A DNA stretch of 5,946 nucleotides from CAYNFH01 sp964396385. Lineage in GTDB: Bacteria > Armatimonadota > Chthonomonadetes > Chthonomonadales > CAJBBX01. Shown here in pieces: positions 1-4,973 of the stretch (the first letter of the stretch is position 1; each line of letters begins with the position of its first letter). The position numbers were made by a program, and so were the translations under genes. Location of the stretch: positions 1-5,946 of the forward strand of contig CAYNFH010000313.1 of assembly GCA_964396385.1 (NCBI GenBank), read 5' to 3'. Below the pieces are notes generated by a model. The model was not told where the DNA came from and did no database searches. It saw only the letters and a program-made list of their open reading frames with translations.

Positions 1-695
1 GGCTCTACCGTTCGGCGCAGCAGGAGATAGAGGAGCGGATACGCACGGAAGCAGAGCTCCGGGAGAAGCAGGAGGAAGTCGCCGCCCTCAACAGGCGGCT
101 CAAACGCTCCGTTACCGAGACGCACCATCGGGTGAAGAACAATCTGCAAATGGTCGCGGCCATGGTGGACATGCTCCGCATGGACCCGGAGGCCGCCTCC
201 CGGCCCGAAGAGCTGGAACGGCTCGTGAACCATATTCGGGCATTGGCTGCGGTCCACGACATCTTGACGCTCGGATCCAAAGTCGATGGGGATTCGGAGA
301 CGGTATCCGCGCGGCAGGTGCTGGACAAGCTGCTGCCCCTCATGCAGCAGGCCGCGGGCGACCGCGTGATACGGTACGAAGTCGACGACACGGTGCTTCC
401 TGCCCGTAAAGGGACCTCTCTGGCGCTCATGCTGAACGAGCTCGTGAGCAACGCTCTTAAGCACGGCAACCGGGACGTAGAGGTAGACATGCGCAGGCGG
501 GACATCGCGGCCGTGCTGCGTGTGGAGGATGATGGCCCGGGGTTTCCGGTCGGGTTCGATCCGAAGCGGGCCGCGAACACCGGCCTGGAGCTGGTGGACA
601 GCCTGAGCCGGTGGGACCTGGGCGGCGAGGTGCGCTTCAGTAATCGGCCCGAGGGCGGAGCACGGGTGGAGGTAGTAATACCTTTGAAGGGGTGA
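1..695 (+). CDS. Sensor histidine kinase, HisKA_2 type, C-terminal part (5' end outside window)
   Basis: The frame starting at base 3 is open to the left edge, so this is the last 230 residues of a longer protein. Visible residues 6-35 are a charged, coiled-coil-like linker rich in E, R and Q. The phosphoacceptor box HHRVKNNLQ follows at 41-49 (phosphorylated His most likely 42), then a dimerisation helix pair ending in RALAAVHDIL. The HATPase_c domain shows an N box NELVSNALKH (145-154), a G1 box DDGPG (176-180) and a G2-like NTGLELV (192-198). It ends GGARVEVVIPLKG, a normal end for the family. By family knowledge it autophosphorylates on His and passes the phosphate to a response regulator; its sensor domain and partner lie outside the window. 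A GTG at 132 opens a shorter reading frame, but starting there would delete the phosphoacceptor His, so it is not the real start. The TGA stop lies inside an 8-base repeat. Confidence 0.94.
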   Translation, partial: LYRSAQQEIEERIRTEAELREKQEEVAALNRRLKRSVTETHHRVKNNLQMVAAMVDMLRMDPEAASRPEELERLVNHIRALAAVHDILTLGSKVDGDSETVSARQVLDKLLPLMQQAAGDRVIRYEVDDTVLPARKGTSLALMLNELVSNALKHGNRDVEVDMRRRDIAAVLRVEDDGPGFPVGFDPKRAANTGLELVDSLSRWDLGGEVRFSNRPEGGARVEVVIPLKG

Positions 696-816
696 GGGGG
701 TGAGGGGGTGAAATGTGGGATTTCCCACAGAATCGCTCTGAACTCCCTTTCGCGCCGCCCCGGAGAGCCTCCGCTTGGGAGCATCCGGTCACCCCCTCAC
801 CCCCTCACCCCCTCAC
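689..816. repeat. Inverted 8-bp-unit repeat element A, between convergent genes
   Basis: The left arm (689-711) reads GGGG-TGA-GGGGG-TGA-GGGGG-TGA. The right arm has three exact copies of CCCCTCAC (793-800, 801-808, 809-816) after a degenerate copy at 785-792. Bases 689-711 pair perfectly with 789-811, giving a 23-bp stem around a 77-base loop. In the frame GTGAGGGG the + strand units are 692-699 and 700-707, with degenerate flanks TTGAAGGG (684-691) and GTGAAATG (708-715). The unit contains TGA and provides the stop of the kinase gene (693-695) and, on the other strand, of the sulfurtransferase gene (813-815). A bidirectional 3'-end structure or terminator is plausible, but there is no U tract of the classical intrinsic type. 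Confidence 0.9.
714..729. other. Short perfect hairpin inside the loop of element A
   Basis: TGTGGGA (714-720) and TCCCACA (723-729) form a perfect 7-bp stem closed by only two bases, so in RNA the end pairs would open to give a usable loop. It sits in the 77-base loop of element A. A second small stem, CGGAG-AGC-CTCCG (761-773), lies in the same loop. Neither is followed by a T run on either strand, so I do not call them classical terminators. They could help to end or stabilise the two convergent transcripts. Confidence 0.5.
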
Positions 817-1667
817 TTTTCGATGGGTGCCGCTATCACGCTGCCCCACTCGGTCCAGGATCCGTCGTAGTTTCTCACGTTCTGGTAGCCTAGCAGGTAC
901 TTCAGAGCAAACCAGGTATGGGAGGAGCGCTCGCCAATGCGGCAGTAGGCGATCACCTCCTTATCGCCTGTCACTCCCTTGCCTCCGTAAAGCTGCTTGA
1001 GCTCTTCAGCAGACTTGAAAGTGCCGTCCTCCCTGGCCGCCTGTCCCCATGGGATGTTTGCTGCTCCGGGAATGTGGCCGCCTCGCTGCGCCGTCTCCGA
1101 TAGTCCAGGAGGTGCCAGTATCTCTCCCGTGAACTCCGCGGGAGAGCGCACGTCTACCAGCGCCACTCCTTGCTGCCCCAGCTTCTCCCTCACCTGCGGG
1201 AAGAAGGCTCTCAAGGAGAGGTCCGGATCCTGGGCCTTGTAGCTAGTTCTGGGATAGCTCGGCACCTCCTGAACCAGCGGTCTGCCTTCCGCTTCCCATT
1301 TCTTTCTTCCGCCGTTGAGAAGCTGAATGTTCTGATGTCCGAACATCTTGAAAATCCAGAACGCGAAGGCTGCGAACCAGTTGTTGTTGTCCCCGTACAG
1401 AATGACGCGGGTGTCGTTTGCAATCCCTGCATCGGAGAGGAGCTTCTCCCAGTCCGCTTTGGTGGGAATGTCGCGTCTTACGGTGTCTTCAAGCTGTGTC
1501 TGCCAGTTCCAGCCGACGGCTCCTGGGATGTGTCCCTGCTCATAGGCCAGGGTGTCCACGTCCACTTCCACCAGCCGGATGGAGGGGTCCTGAAGGTGGC
1601 TGGCCACGAACTCCGTGTCCACCAGAACCTCAGGATGCGCATAACCGGAGGTATCTTGCTGCGTCAT
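813..1667 (-). CDS. Two-domain thiosulfate sulfurtransferase (rhodanese family, CysA/SseA-like)
   Basis: This is a 284-residue protein, the usual length for tandem-domain rhodaneses. The N-terminal domain (about 14-130) has DTEFVASHL, GHIPGAVGWNW and LLNGGRKKW, but its active-site position reads GDNNNW without Cys, so it is structural. The C-terminal domain (about 150-280) has LVDVRSPAEFTGE (170-182), GGHIPGAANIPW (196-207) and the catalytic loop C-R-I-G-E-R-S starting at Cys242, then SSHTWFALKYLLGY and YDGSWTEW. The CRIGERSSHTWF form is the one I know from actinobacterial CysA-type thiosulfate sulfurtransferases, as opposed to the CG(S/T)G loop of mercaptopyruvate sulfurtransferases. By family it moves sulfane sulfur from thiosulfate onto Cys242 and then to an acceptor in the cytosol. 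The ATG at 1665-1667 has AAAGGA nine bases upstream. It is the second gene of an operon, 32 bases after a MoaD/ThiS-like carrier, which is a plausible sulfur acceptor. Its TGA stop lies inside repeat element A. Confidence 0.95.
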   Translation of the reverse strand: MTQQDTSGYAHPEVLVDTEFVASHLQDPSIRLVEVDVDTLAYEQGHIPGAVGWNWQTQLEDTVRRDIPTKADWEKLLSDAGIANDTRVILYGDNNNWFAAFAFWIFKMFGHQNIQLLNGGRKKWEAEGRPLVQEVPSYPRTSYKAQDPDLSLRAFFPQVREKLGQQGVALVDVRSPAEFTGEILAPPGLSETAQRGGHIPGAANIPWGQAAREDGTFKSAEELKQLYGGKGVTGDKEVIAYCRIGERSSHTWFALKYLLGYQNVRNYDGSWTEWGSVIAAPIEK

Positions 1668-1699
1668 GACGGTCGATCCTTTCGGGTGGGTTGTATGGA

Positions 1700-1951
1700 T
1701 TACTCGAGCGTGAGAAGCAGTGTGTCGCCGTCCTTCACTAGAGCTGCCGGTTGGGTCGGCTGCCCGTTCAATCGGACCTTGACCACATTGCGCATCTCGC
1801 CTTCGCAGTTGAAAAGCCGCGTTTGGAGTGGAGGATACCGGCGGGCAACCTGTGTGAGCACCTGCTGCACCGCGGCAGGCTCTGCCTCCATCGGCTCCAA
1901 CCCACCGGCCAGGCGCGCCATGGACGGGTCGAACTCTATGTGTACTGCCAC
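1700..1951 (-). CDS. MoaD/ThiS-like ubiquitin-fold protein lacking the C-terminal diglycine
   Basis: This small protein of 83 residues has the beta-grasp pattern of MoaD/ThiS sulfur carriers: an opening strand VHIEFDPSMARLAGG, a helix with AAVQQVLTQVARRYPPLQTRL, the strand and turn NVVKVRLNGQP (55-65), and the late LVKDGDTLLLTL (71-82). Family members normally end in a conserved Gly-Gly that is adenylated and thiocarboxylated; this protein stops at LLLTLE without it. Neither other frame just past the stop restores a Gly-Gly. The GTG start is fixed by AGGAGGA five bases upstream; the nearby ATG (1954-1956) is out of frame. It is the first gene of a two-gene operon with the sulfurtransferase, led by a near-consensus promoter. 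The context suggests sulfur handling, possibly for cofactor, cysteine or tRNA thiolation. Without the diglycine the carrier role is uncertain; it could be a non-conjugating relative. Confidence 0.8.
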   Translation of the reverse strand: MAVHIEFDPSMARLAGGLEPMEAEPAAVQQVLTQVARRYPPLQTRLFNCEGEMRNVVKVRLNGQPTQPAALVKDGDTLLLTLE

Positions 1952-1956
1952 CGCAT

Positions 1957-1963
1957 TCCTCCT
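1957..1963 (-). promoter_or_regulatory. Ribosome binding site that fixes the GTG start of the MoaD-like gene
   Basis: The minus strand reads AGGAGGA here, five bases before the GTG at 1949-1951. The competing ATG at 1954-1956 touches this site and is in another frame, so the GTG is the supported start. Confidence 0.8.
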
Positions 1964-1992
1964 GCCGAATAAACCTGACTATTCTGTGGGGG

Positions 1993-2022
1993 ATTATAGA
2001 TTCACGGTTGGGGCAGAGTCAA
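1993..2022 (-). promoter_or_regulatory. Strong sigma-70-like promoter of the MoaD-like/sulfurtransferase operon
   Basis: On the minus strand TTGACT (-35, bases 2017-2022) is followed after 18 bases by a perfect TATAAT (-10, bases 1993-1998). Transcription would start near 1986, giving a leader of about 35 bases before the GTG at 1951. The GTGNNGGR array of element B begins nine bases beyond the -35 box, so a structure or a protein bound there could influence this promoter. Confidence 0.85.
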
Positions 2023-2030
2023 TTGCTGCA

Positions 2031-2115
2031 GTGACGGAGTGATGGAGTGTTAGAGTGATATCCCGGAATCCGGAATCCCAGCACTCCATTGCTCCATCAC
2101 TCCACTACTCCACTG
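2031..2115. repeat. Inverted 8-bp-unit repeat element B, between divergent operons
   Basis: On the + strand three units run GTGACGGA (2031-2038), GTGATGGA (2039-2046) and GTGTTAGA (2047-2054). On the - strand the matching units are GTAGTGGA (2101-2108), GTGATGGA (2093-2100) and GCAATGGA (2085-2092), with a partial one at 2109-2115. Bases 2036-2047 and 2092-2103 are perfectly complementary (12 bp). The stem continues inward to 2057/2082: over 22 positions I count 18 Watson-Crick pairs, 2 wobbles and 2 mismatches. The 24-base loop holds a tandem 7-mer CGGAATC twice. No T run follows the stem. The rest of the gap, 2116-2188, holds nothing I recognise, and I find no convincing + strand promoter for nusB. 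Confidence 0.85.
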
Positions 2116-2188
2116 AACCGTCCTCGCCAGGCAGGAACGTGAGGCGGCCGGAGGGAAGAAGCTGATGCTTTCGCGTGGGCGGCGGAAC

Positions 2189-2196
2189 GGGAGGAG
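2189..2196 (+). promoter_or_regulatory. Ribosome binding site that fixes the GTG start of nusB
   Basis: GGGAGGAG lies six bases before the GTG at 2203. No in-frame ATG lies near it, and the conserved NusB N-terminus (RRIARELALKALFQVD) begins four residues after this GTG. Confidence 0.85.
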
Positions 2197-2202
2197 TGGA
2201 GC

Positions 2203-3093
2203 GTGCCTAACTCACGGCGCATCGCCAGGGAGCTGGCGCTCAAGGCGCTCTTTCAGGTCGACGTCGGCAAACAGCCGCTGAGCGAGGTGCTGGATGGCGC
2301 GCTTGATCAGTTGCGGGTCACCGTAACGCATCCTGTAAGCCAGCTCTATGATGACGCGAGCGCTGCCATCCGCAGGATAGTTGCCGGACAGGAAAGGAAG
2401 AGCTCCACTCAGAGCAAGCGTCAGGTCTCCATAGCGGCGCGTTCGGTGCTCAACGAGCTGCGGGCGCTAGTGGCGGACGTGGGGGAGATCACGCGGTCCG
2501 TAGTAGCGGAGCGGCCATCTCTGGAACTGGAGGGCGCTGGACCGGCGCTGCGCTCCGCCATCGGCAGAACGATTGAGGGGATCCGGCGGGCTTCAACCCG
2601 GCCGAGCTTGCAGGAGGAGCTGCTGCGCGCCATCGGACAGGTAGGGGAAGCGCGGGCCCGGTCGGTCGAGCCGCCCTTCGAGCGCCACATCCGGCCGGCC
2701 GCGCGGACCGCACAGTTTGTGGTACGGTTGGCGCTGGGTACTGCCGCGAAGCAGCACGAGATAGATGCGCGCATTGCCTCGCTCTCCAGTGAGTGGGCGC
2801 TCGACAGGCAGCCGGCCGTGGACAGGAACATCCTGCGGCTGGCAGCCTACGAGGTCCTGTACGAACCGGAGATCCCCACAGGCGCGTCCATCAATGAGGC
2901 GGTGGAGCTCGCCAAGAAGTACAGTACTGCCGAATCCGGTCGCTTTGTCAACGGTGTGCTCGGCGCGCTGGCGGGGCAGGCGCCTGCCAAGCATACGGCG
3001 GCGGAACCCGAGGAGCATATCGAGATGGTCGCGGAGACCCCGGGTGAGGACGAAGGAGAGTCCGTAGAGGCAGGGGCTGTAGCAGAGAGCTGA
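2203..3093 (+). CDS. nusB: Transcription antitermination factor NusB with a large central insertion
   Basis: Both halves of NusB are clear. Residues 5-37 (RRIARELALKALFQVD, then a second helix) are the N-terminal helices with the RNA-binding arginine-rich start. Residues 170-258 carry the C-terminal bundle with LSSEWALDR, VDRNILRLAAYEVLY, PTGASINEAVELAKKYS and GRFVNGVLGAL. NusB is usually about 130-160 residues; this one has 296. The excess is an insertion of about 130 residues (39-168, bases 2317-2706), rich in A, R, E and S and predicted by eye to be mostly helical, plus an acidic tail (about 259-296). The frame is open throughout with no stop or frameshift, so it reads as one protein. By family it binds boxA RNA with NusE (ribosomal protein S10) in rRNA antitermination. 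It is the first gene of an operon, 20 bases ahead of folD, a neighbour it also has in Firmicutes. Insert function unknown. Confidence 0.93.
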   Translation: MPNSRRIARELALKALFQVDVGKQPLSEVLDGALDQLRVTVTHPVSQLYDDASAAIRRIVAGQERKSSTQSKRQVSIAARSVLNELRALVADVGEITRSVVAERPSLELEGAGPALRSAIGRTIEGIRRASTRPSLQEELLRAIGQVGEARARSVEPPFERHIRPAARTAQFVVRLALGTAAKQHEIDARIASLSSEWALDRQPAVDRNILRLAAYEVLYEPEIPTGASINEAVELAKKYSTAESGRFVNGVLGALAGQAPAKHTAAEPEEHIEMVAETPGEDEGESVEAGAVAES

Positions 3094-3100
3094 CGGATCA

Positions 3101-3107
3101 GGAGGAG
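3101..3107 (+). promoter_or_regulatory. Ribosome binding site that fixes the TTG start of folD
   Basis: GGAGGAG lies six bases before the TTG at 3114-3116. The FolD sequence (AAQILDGIETAKAIR) starts right after this codon, so the rare TTG start is well supported. Confidence 0.85.
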
Positions 3108-3113
3108 CGGAAG

Positions 3114-3968
3114 TTGGCGGCGCAGATACTGGACGGCATCGAGACGGCGAAGGCGATACGGCTGGAGGTGGCGGAGCGCGCCGGCGCACTCAAGGCGGCC
3201 AGAGGGGTCACCGCCAAGCTCGCCGCCGTACTGGTGGGCGACGACCCGGCTTCGGAGGCGTACGTCAGCACTAAGGGTAAGGCATGCCGGAAAGCCGGTA
3301 TGGATTCGGAAACCCATCGCCTGCCCGCCGACTCGACCCAGCAGCAGGTAGAGGACCTGATCCGGCGCTTGAACGACGATTCATCGGTGCACGGCATCCT
3401 GGTCCAACACCCGATTCCCCACCACCTCGACGAAAGCGCCGCGCTTGCGCTGGTCCGGCCGGAGAAGGACGTGGACGGCATCAGCCGCGGAAGCCTGGGC
3501 GCGCTCATCACGGGCGAGCGCGCGTTCGTCTCCTGCACGCCGCTCGGCATGATAGAGCTGCTGGACCGCTACAGCATCGAGATCAAGGGCAGGCACGCCG
3601 TGGTGGTCGGCCGGAGCATTATTCTCGGCAAACCGGCGGCCCTGCTCCTGCTGAACCGGCATGCGACGGTGACCATCTGCCACAGCCGGACCCAGGAACT
3701 TCCCGCCATCACCCGGCAGGCGGACATCCTGGTTGCCGCCGTGGGGCGCGCGGAGATGATCACGGGAGACATGATGAAGCCCGGCGTTGTGGTGCTGGAC
3801 GCGGGTTACAACCGCGTGGAAGGACGGCAGGGAACGGTGGGAGACGTGGAGTTCGAATCCGCGAGCCGTGTCGCCTCCTACATTACTCCGGTCCCCGGCG
3901 GCGTGGGGCCGATGACCATCGCGATGCTCCTGCGGAATACGGTGGAAGCCGCGGAGTTGTATGGCTAG
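3114..3968 (+). CDS. folD: Bifunctional methylenetetrahydrofolate dehydrogenase/methenyltetrahydrofolate cyclohydrolase
   Basis: The 284 residues match the usual FolD length. The catalytic domain shows DDPASEAYVSTK with Tyr50 and Lys54, GILVQ with Gln98, and KDVDG with Asp121, which are the positions of the catalytic residues in the E. coli enzyme. The NADP-binding domain has VVVGRSIILGKP (163-174), TVTICHSRT (185-193), ADILVAAVG (203-211) and the C-terminal PVPGGVGPMT (259-268). By family it oxidises 5,10-methylene-THF to 10-formyl-THF in two steps in the cytosol, feeding purine and formyl-Met synthesis. Two motifs differ from the common form: QHPIP replaces QLPLP and GRSIILGKP replaces GRSNIVGKP. 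I recall such HP(V/I)P plus ILGKP versions as a recognised subgroup, so activity is expected. It starts with TTG, 20 bases after nusB, and its last eight bases overlap the channel gene. Confidence 0.97.
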   Translation: MAAQILDGIETAKAIRLEVAERAGALKAARGVTAKLAAVLVGDDPASEAYVSTKGKACRKAGMDSETHRLPADSTQQQVEDLIRRLNDDSSVHGILVQHPIPHHLDESAALALVRPEKDVDGISRGSLGALITGERAFVSCTPLGMIELLDRYSIEIKGRHAVVVGRSIILGKPAALLLLNRHATVTICHSRTQELPAITRQADILVAAVGRAEMITGDMMKPGVVVLDAGYNRVEGRQGTVGDVEFESASRVASYITPVPGGVGPMTIAMLLRNTVEAAELYG

Positions 3969-4791
3969 CGCCCTGACGTTGGAGTTTTGGCGGGCATTTT
4001 GGATCCGGTCGGTGCAGGTCGTCATCAGCCACGGCCTGCTCATCCTCTGCGTCATCGCAGGTTACTACATCGTCCGTGCGATCATCTACCGGTTGATAGA
4101 TTCCGCTATTGCCCGCGCGCTGGCCCGCCATCCTGGCTCCATGGACGAGCGCACGGGACGCATCCGTACGCTCCAAACCCTCGCGCGTAGCGTCGTGGGG
4201 TACGCGCTTCTGTTCGTCCTTATCGTCATGCTCCTGGACGCCGTGGGTGCCAATGTCATGGGGGTGATTACCACTGCCGGCGTGGGAGGCATTGCCATCG
4301 GCTTCGGCGCTCAGAAGCTGGTCAAGGACGTGATCTCCGGATTCTTCCTCATTGTAGAGGACCAGTTCGTCGTGGGGGAGTACGTATCCATCGGGGCGGC
4401 AACGGGGAGCGTCGAAGAGCTAGGAATGCGCATCACGCGCATTCGGGACGACCAGGGCAAACTCTGGATCATCTCGAACGGCGACATCAGCTCCGTGACC
4501 AACCACTCCCGGGCGCCCATCACGGCCGCCGTAGACGTGGGAGTGGCGCACGGGGCGGATCTCAAGCAGGCGGAGCAGGCCATCGATGCCGCCTGCGGGG
4601 CCCTCTACGCCAGCGAGAGAGGAGAGCTGCTCGCAGCGCCACGCGTGGCCGGCGTCTCCGGCTGGGACGTAACGCATACGGTGGTGCGCGTAGTAGTAAC
4701 GGCGCAGCCCCGTGCGCTCGCTTCAGAGCAGCTCCGCGTCCGGCAGGCCATCTACCAGCGCCTGCACGACGATGACATACCGGTGGGGTAG
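3961..4791 (+). CDS. Small-conductance mechanosensitive channel, MscS family
   Basis: This is a 276-residue three-helix MscS protein of the inner membrane. Hydrophobic segments lie at about 18-43 and 78-96, followed by the pore helix TM3 from about 100 to 132 with the glycine/alanine packing pattern GVGGIAIGFGAQKLVKDVISG (107-127). The beta domain follows with GEYVSIGAATGSVEELGMRITRIRDDQGKLWIISNGDI, equivalent to the E. coli stretch ending in IPNG. The cytoplasmic alpha/beta vestibule is present, but the protein ends at DDDIPVG, just where relatives usually continue with PFPQ. By family it opens under membrane tension to release solutes in hypo-osmotic shock. The ATG overlaps folD by eight bases (ATGGCTAG contains the folD stop), with only a short GGAG four bases upstream, so translation is probably coupled to folD. 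A link between channel and folate or NusB function is not evident. Confidence 0.95.
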   Translation: MASALTLEFWRAFWIRSVQVVISHGLLILCVIAGYYIVRAIIYRLIDSAIARALARHPGSMDERTGRIRTLQTLARSVVGYALLFVLIVMLLDAVGANVMGVITTAGVGGIAIGFGAQKLVKDVISGFFLIVEDQFVVGEYVSIGAATGSVEELGMRITRIRDDQGKLWIISNGDISSVTNHSRAPITAAVDVGVAHGADLKQAEQAIDAACGALYASERGELLAAPRVAGVSGWDVTHTVVRVVVTAQPRALASEQLRVRQAIYQRLHDDDIPVG

Positions 4792-4797
4792 GTCATT

Positions 4798-4864
4798 GTG
4801 TGGGAGTGTGGAAGTATGGCTGTGTGGGAGGGACCGGTCGCCGAGCCCTCCCATACTCCCATAC
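4798..4864. repeat. Inverted 8-bp-unit repeat element C, between the channel gene and atpD
   Basis: Four + strand units are GTGTGGGA (4798-4805), GTGTGGAA (4806-4813), GTATGGCT (4814-4821) and GTGTGGGA (4822-4829). Two - strand units, both GTATGGGA, lie at 4857-4864 and 4849-4856. Bases 4814-4832 pair with 4846-4864: 19 positions with 16 Watson-Crick pairs, one wobble and two mismatches, around a 13-base loop. It begins six bases after the channel gene stop and ends 14 bases before the -35 box of atpD. No T run follows, so it is not a textbook intrinsic terminator, though it may mark or protect the 3' end of the nusB operon mRNA. Confidence 0.85.
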
Positions 4865-4878
4865 AGTGCGTGCCGGGG

Positions 4879-4908
4879 TTGATAATCCAGGGCGACTGCG
4901 GCTATACT
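4879..4908 (+). promoter_or_regulatory. Sigma-70-like promoter of atpD
   Basis: TTGATA (-35, 4879-4884) and TATACT (-10, 4903-4908) are separated by 18 bases, each one mismatch from consensus. Transcription would start near 4915, leaving a leader of about 59 bases with a purine-rich GGAGGGAGGGG ribosome binding region (4961-4971) just before the ATG at 4974. The same 18-base spacing appears in the promoter at 1993-2022. Confidence 0.82.
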
Positions 4909-4973
4909 AGCGTACTTCGTGAATTTTGGTACAGAGTGCCGCGCAGGCGGGGTCAGGAGTGGAGGGAGGGGCA

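Noticed and set aside
132..134. GTG as the start of the kinase gene
   Set aside because: The frame is open to the left edge, and the phosphoacceptor HH and coiled-coil linker lie upstream of this codon.
5..784. A 259-codon open frame on the minus strand, antisense to the kinase
   Set aside because: Its translation is low-complexity Ser/Arg/Pro, typical of a shadow in GC-rich DNA, and the + strand there encodes clear histidine kinase motifs.
689..816. A CRISPR-like array
   Set aside because: Units are 8 bases, directly adjacent without spacers, and arranged as an inverted pair; there are no cas genes.
1660..1700. A frameshift hiding the missing diglycine of the MoaD-like protein
   Set aside because: Reading both other frames past the stop gives no Gly-Gly ending, and the next gene's ribosome binding site begins within 25 bases.
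1170..2042. A 290-codon + strand open frame across the sulfurtransferase and MoaD-like genes
   Set aside because: It is antisense to two well-supported genes, crosses their promoter and shows no recognisable domain.
2116..2188. A nusB promoter or small gene in the rest of the divergent gap
   Set aside because: I found no -35/-10 pair with acceptable spacing, and the only ATG frame (2165) runs out of frame into nusB without family features.
2593..3189. A 198-codon minus strand open frame opposite nusB
   Set aside because: No domain is recognisable, and the opposite strand carries the conserved C-terminal NusB motifs.
4822..4870. A classical intrinsic terminator after the channel gene
   Set aside because: The stem is good but no T run follows on the + strand; the sequence after it is mixed and leads into the atpD promoter.
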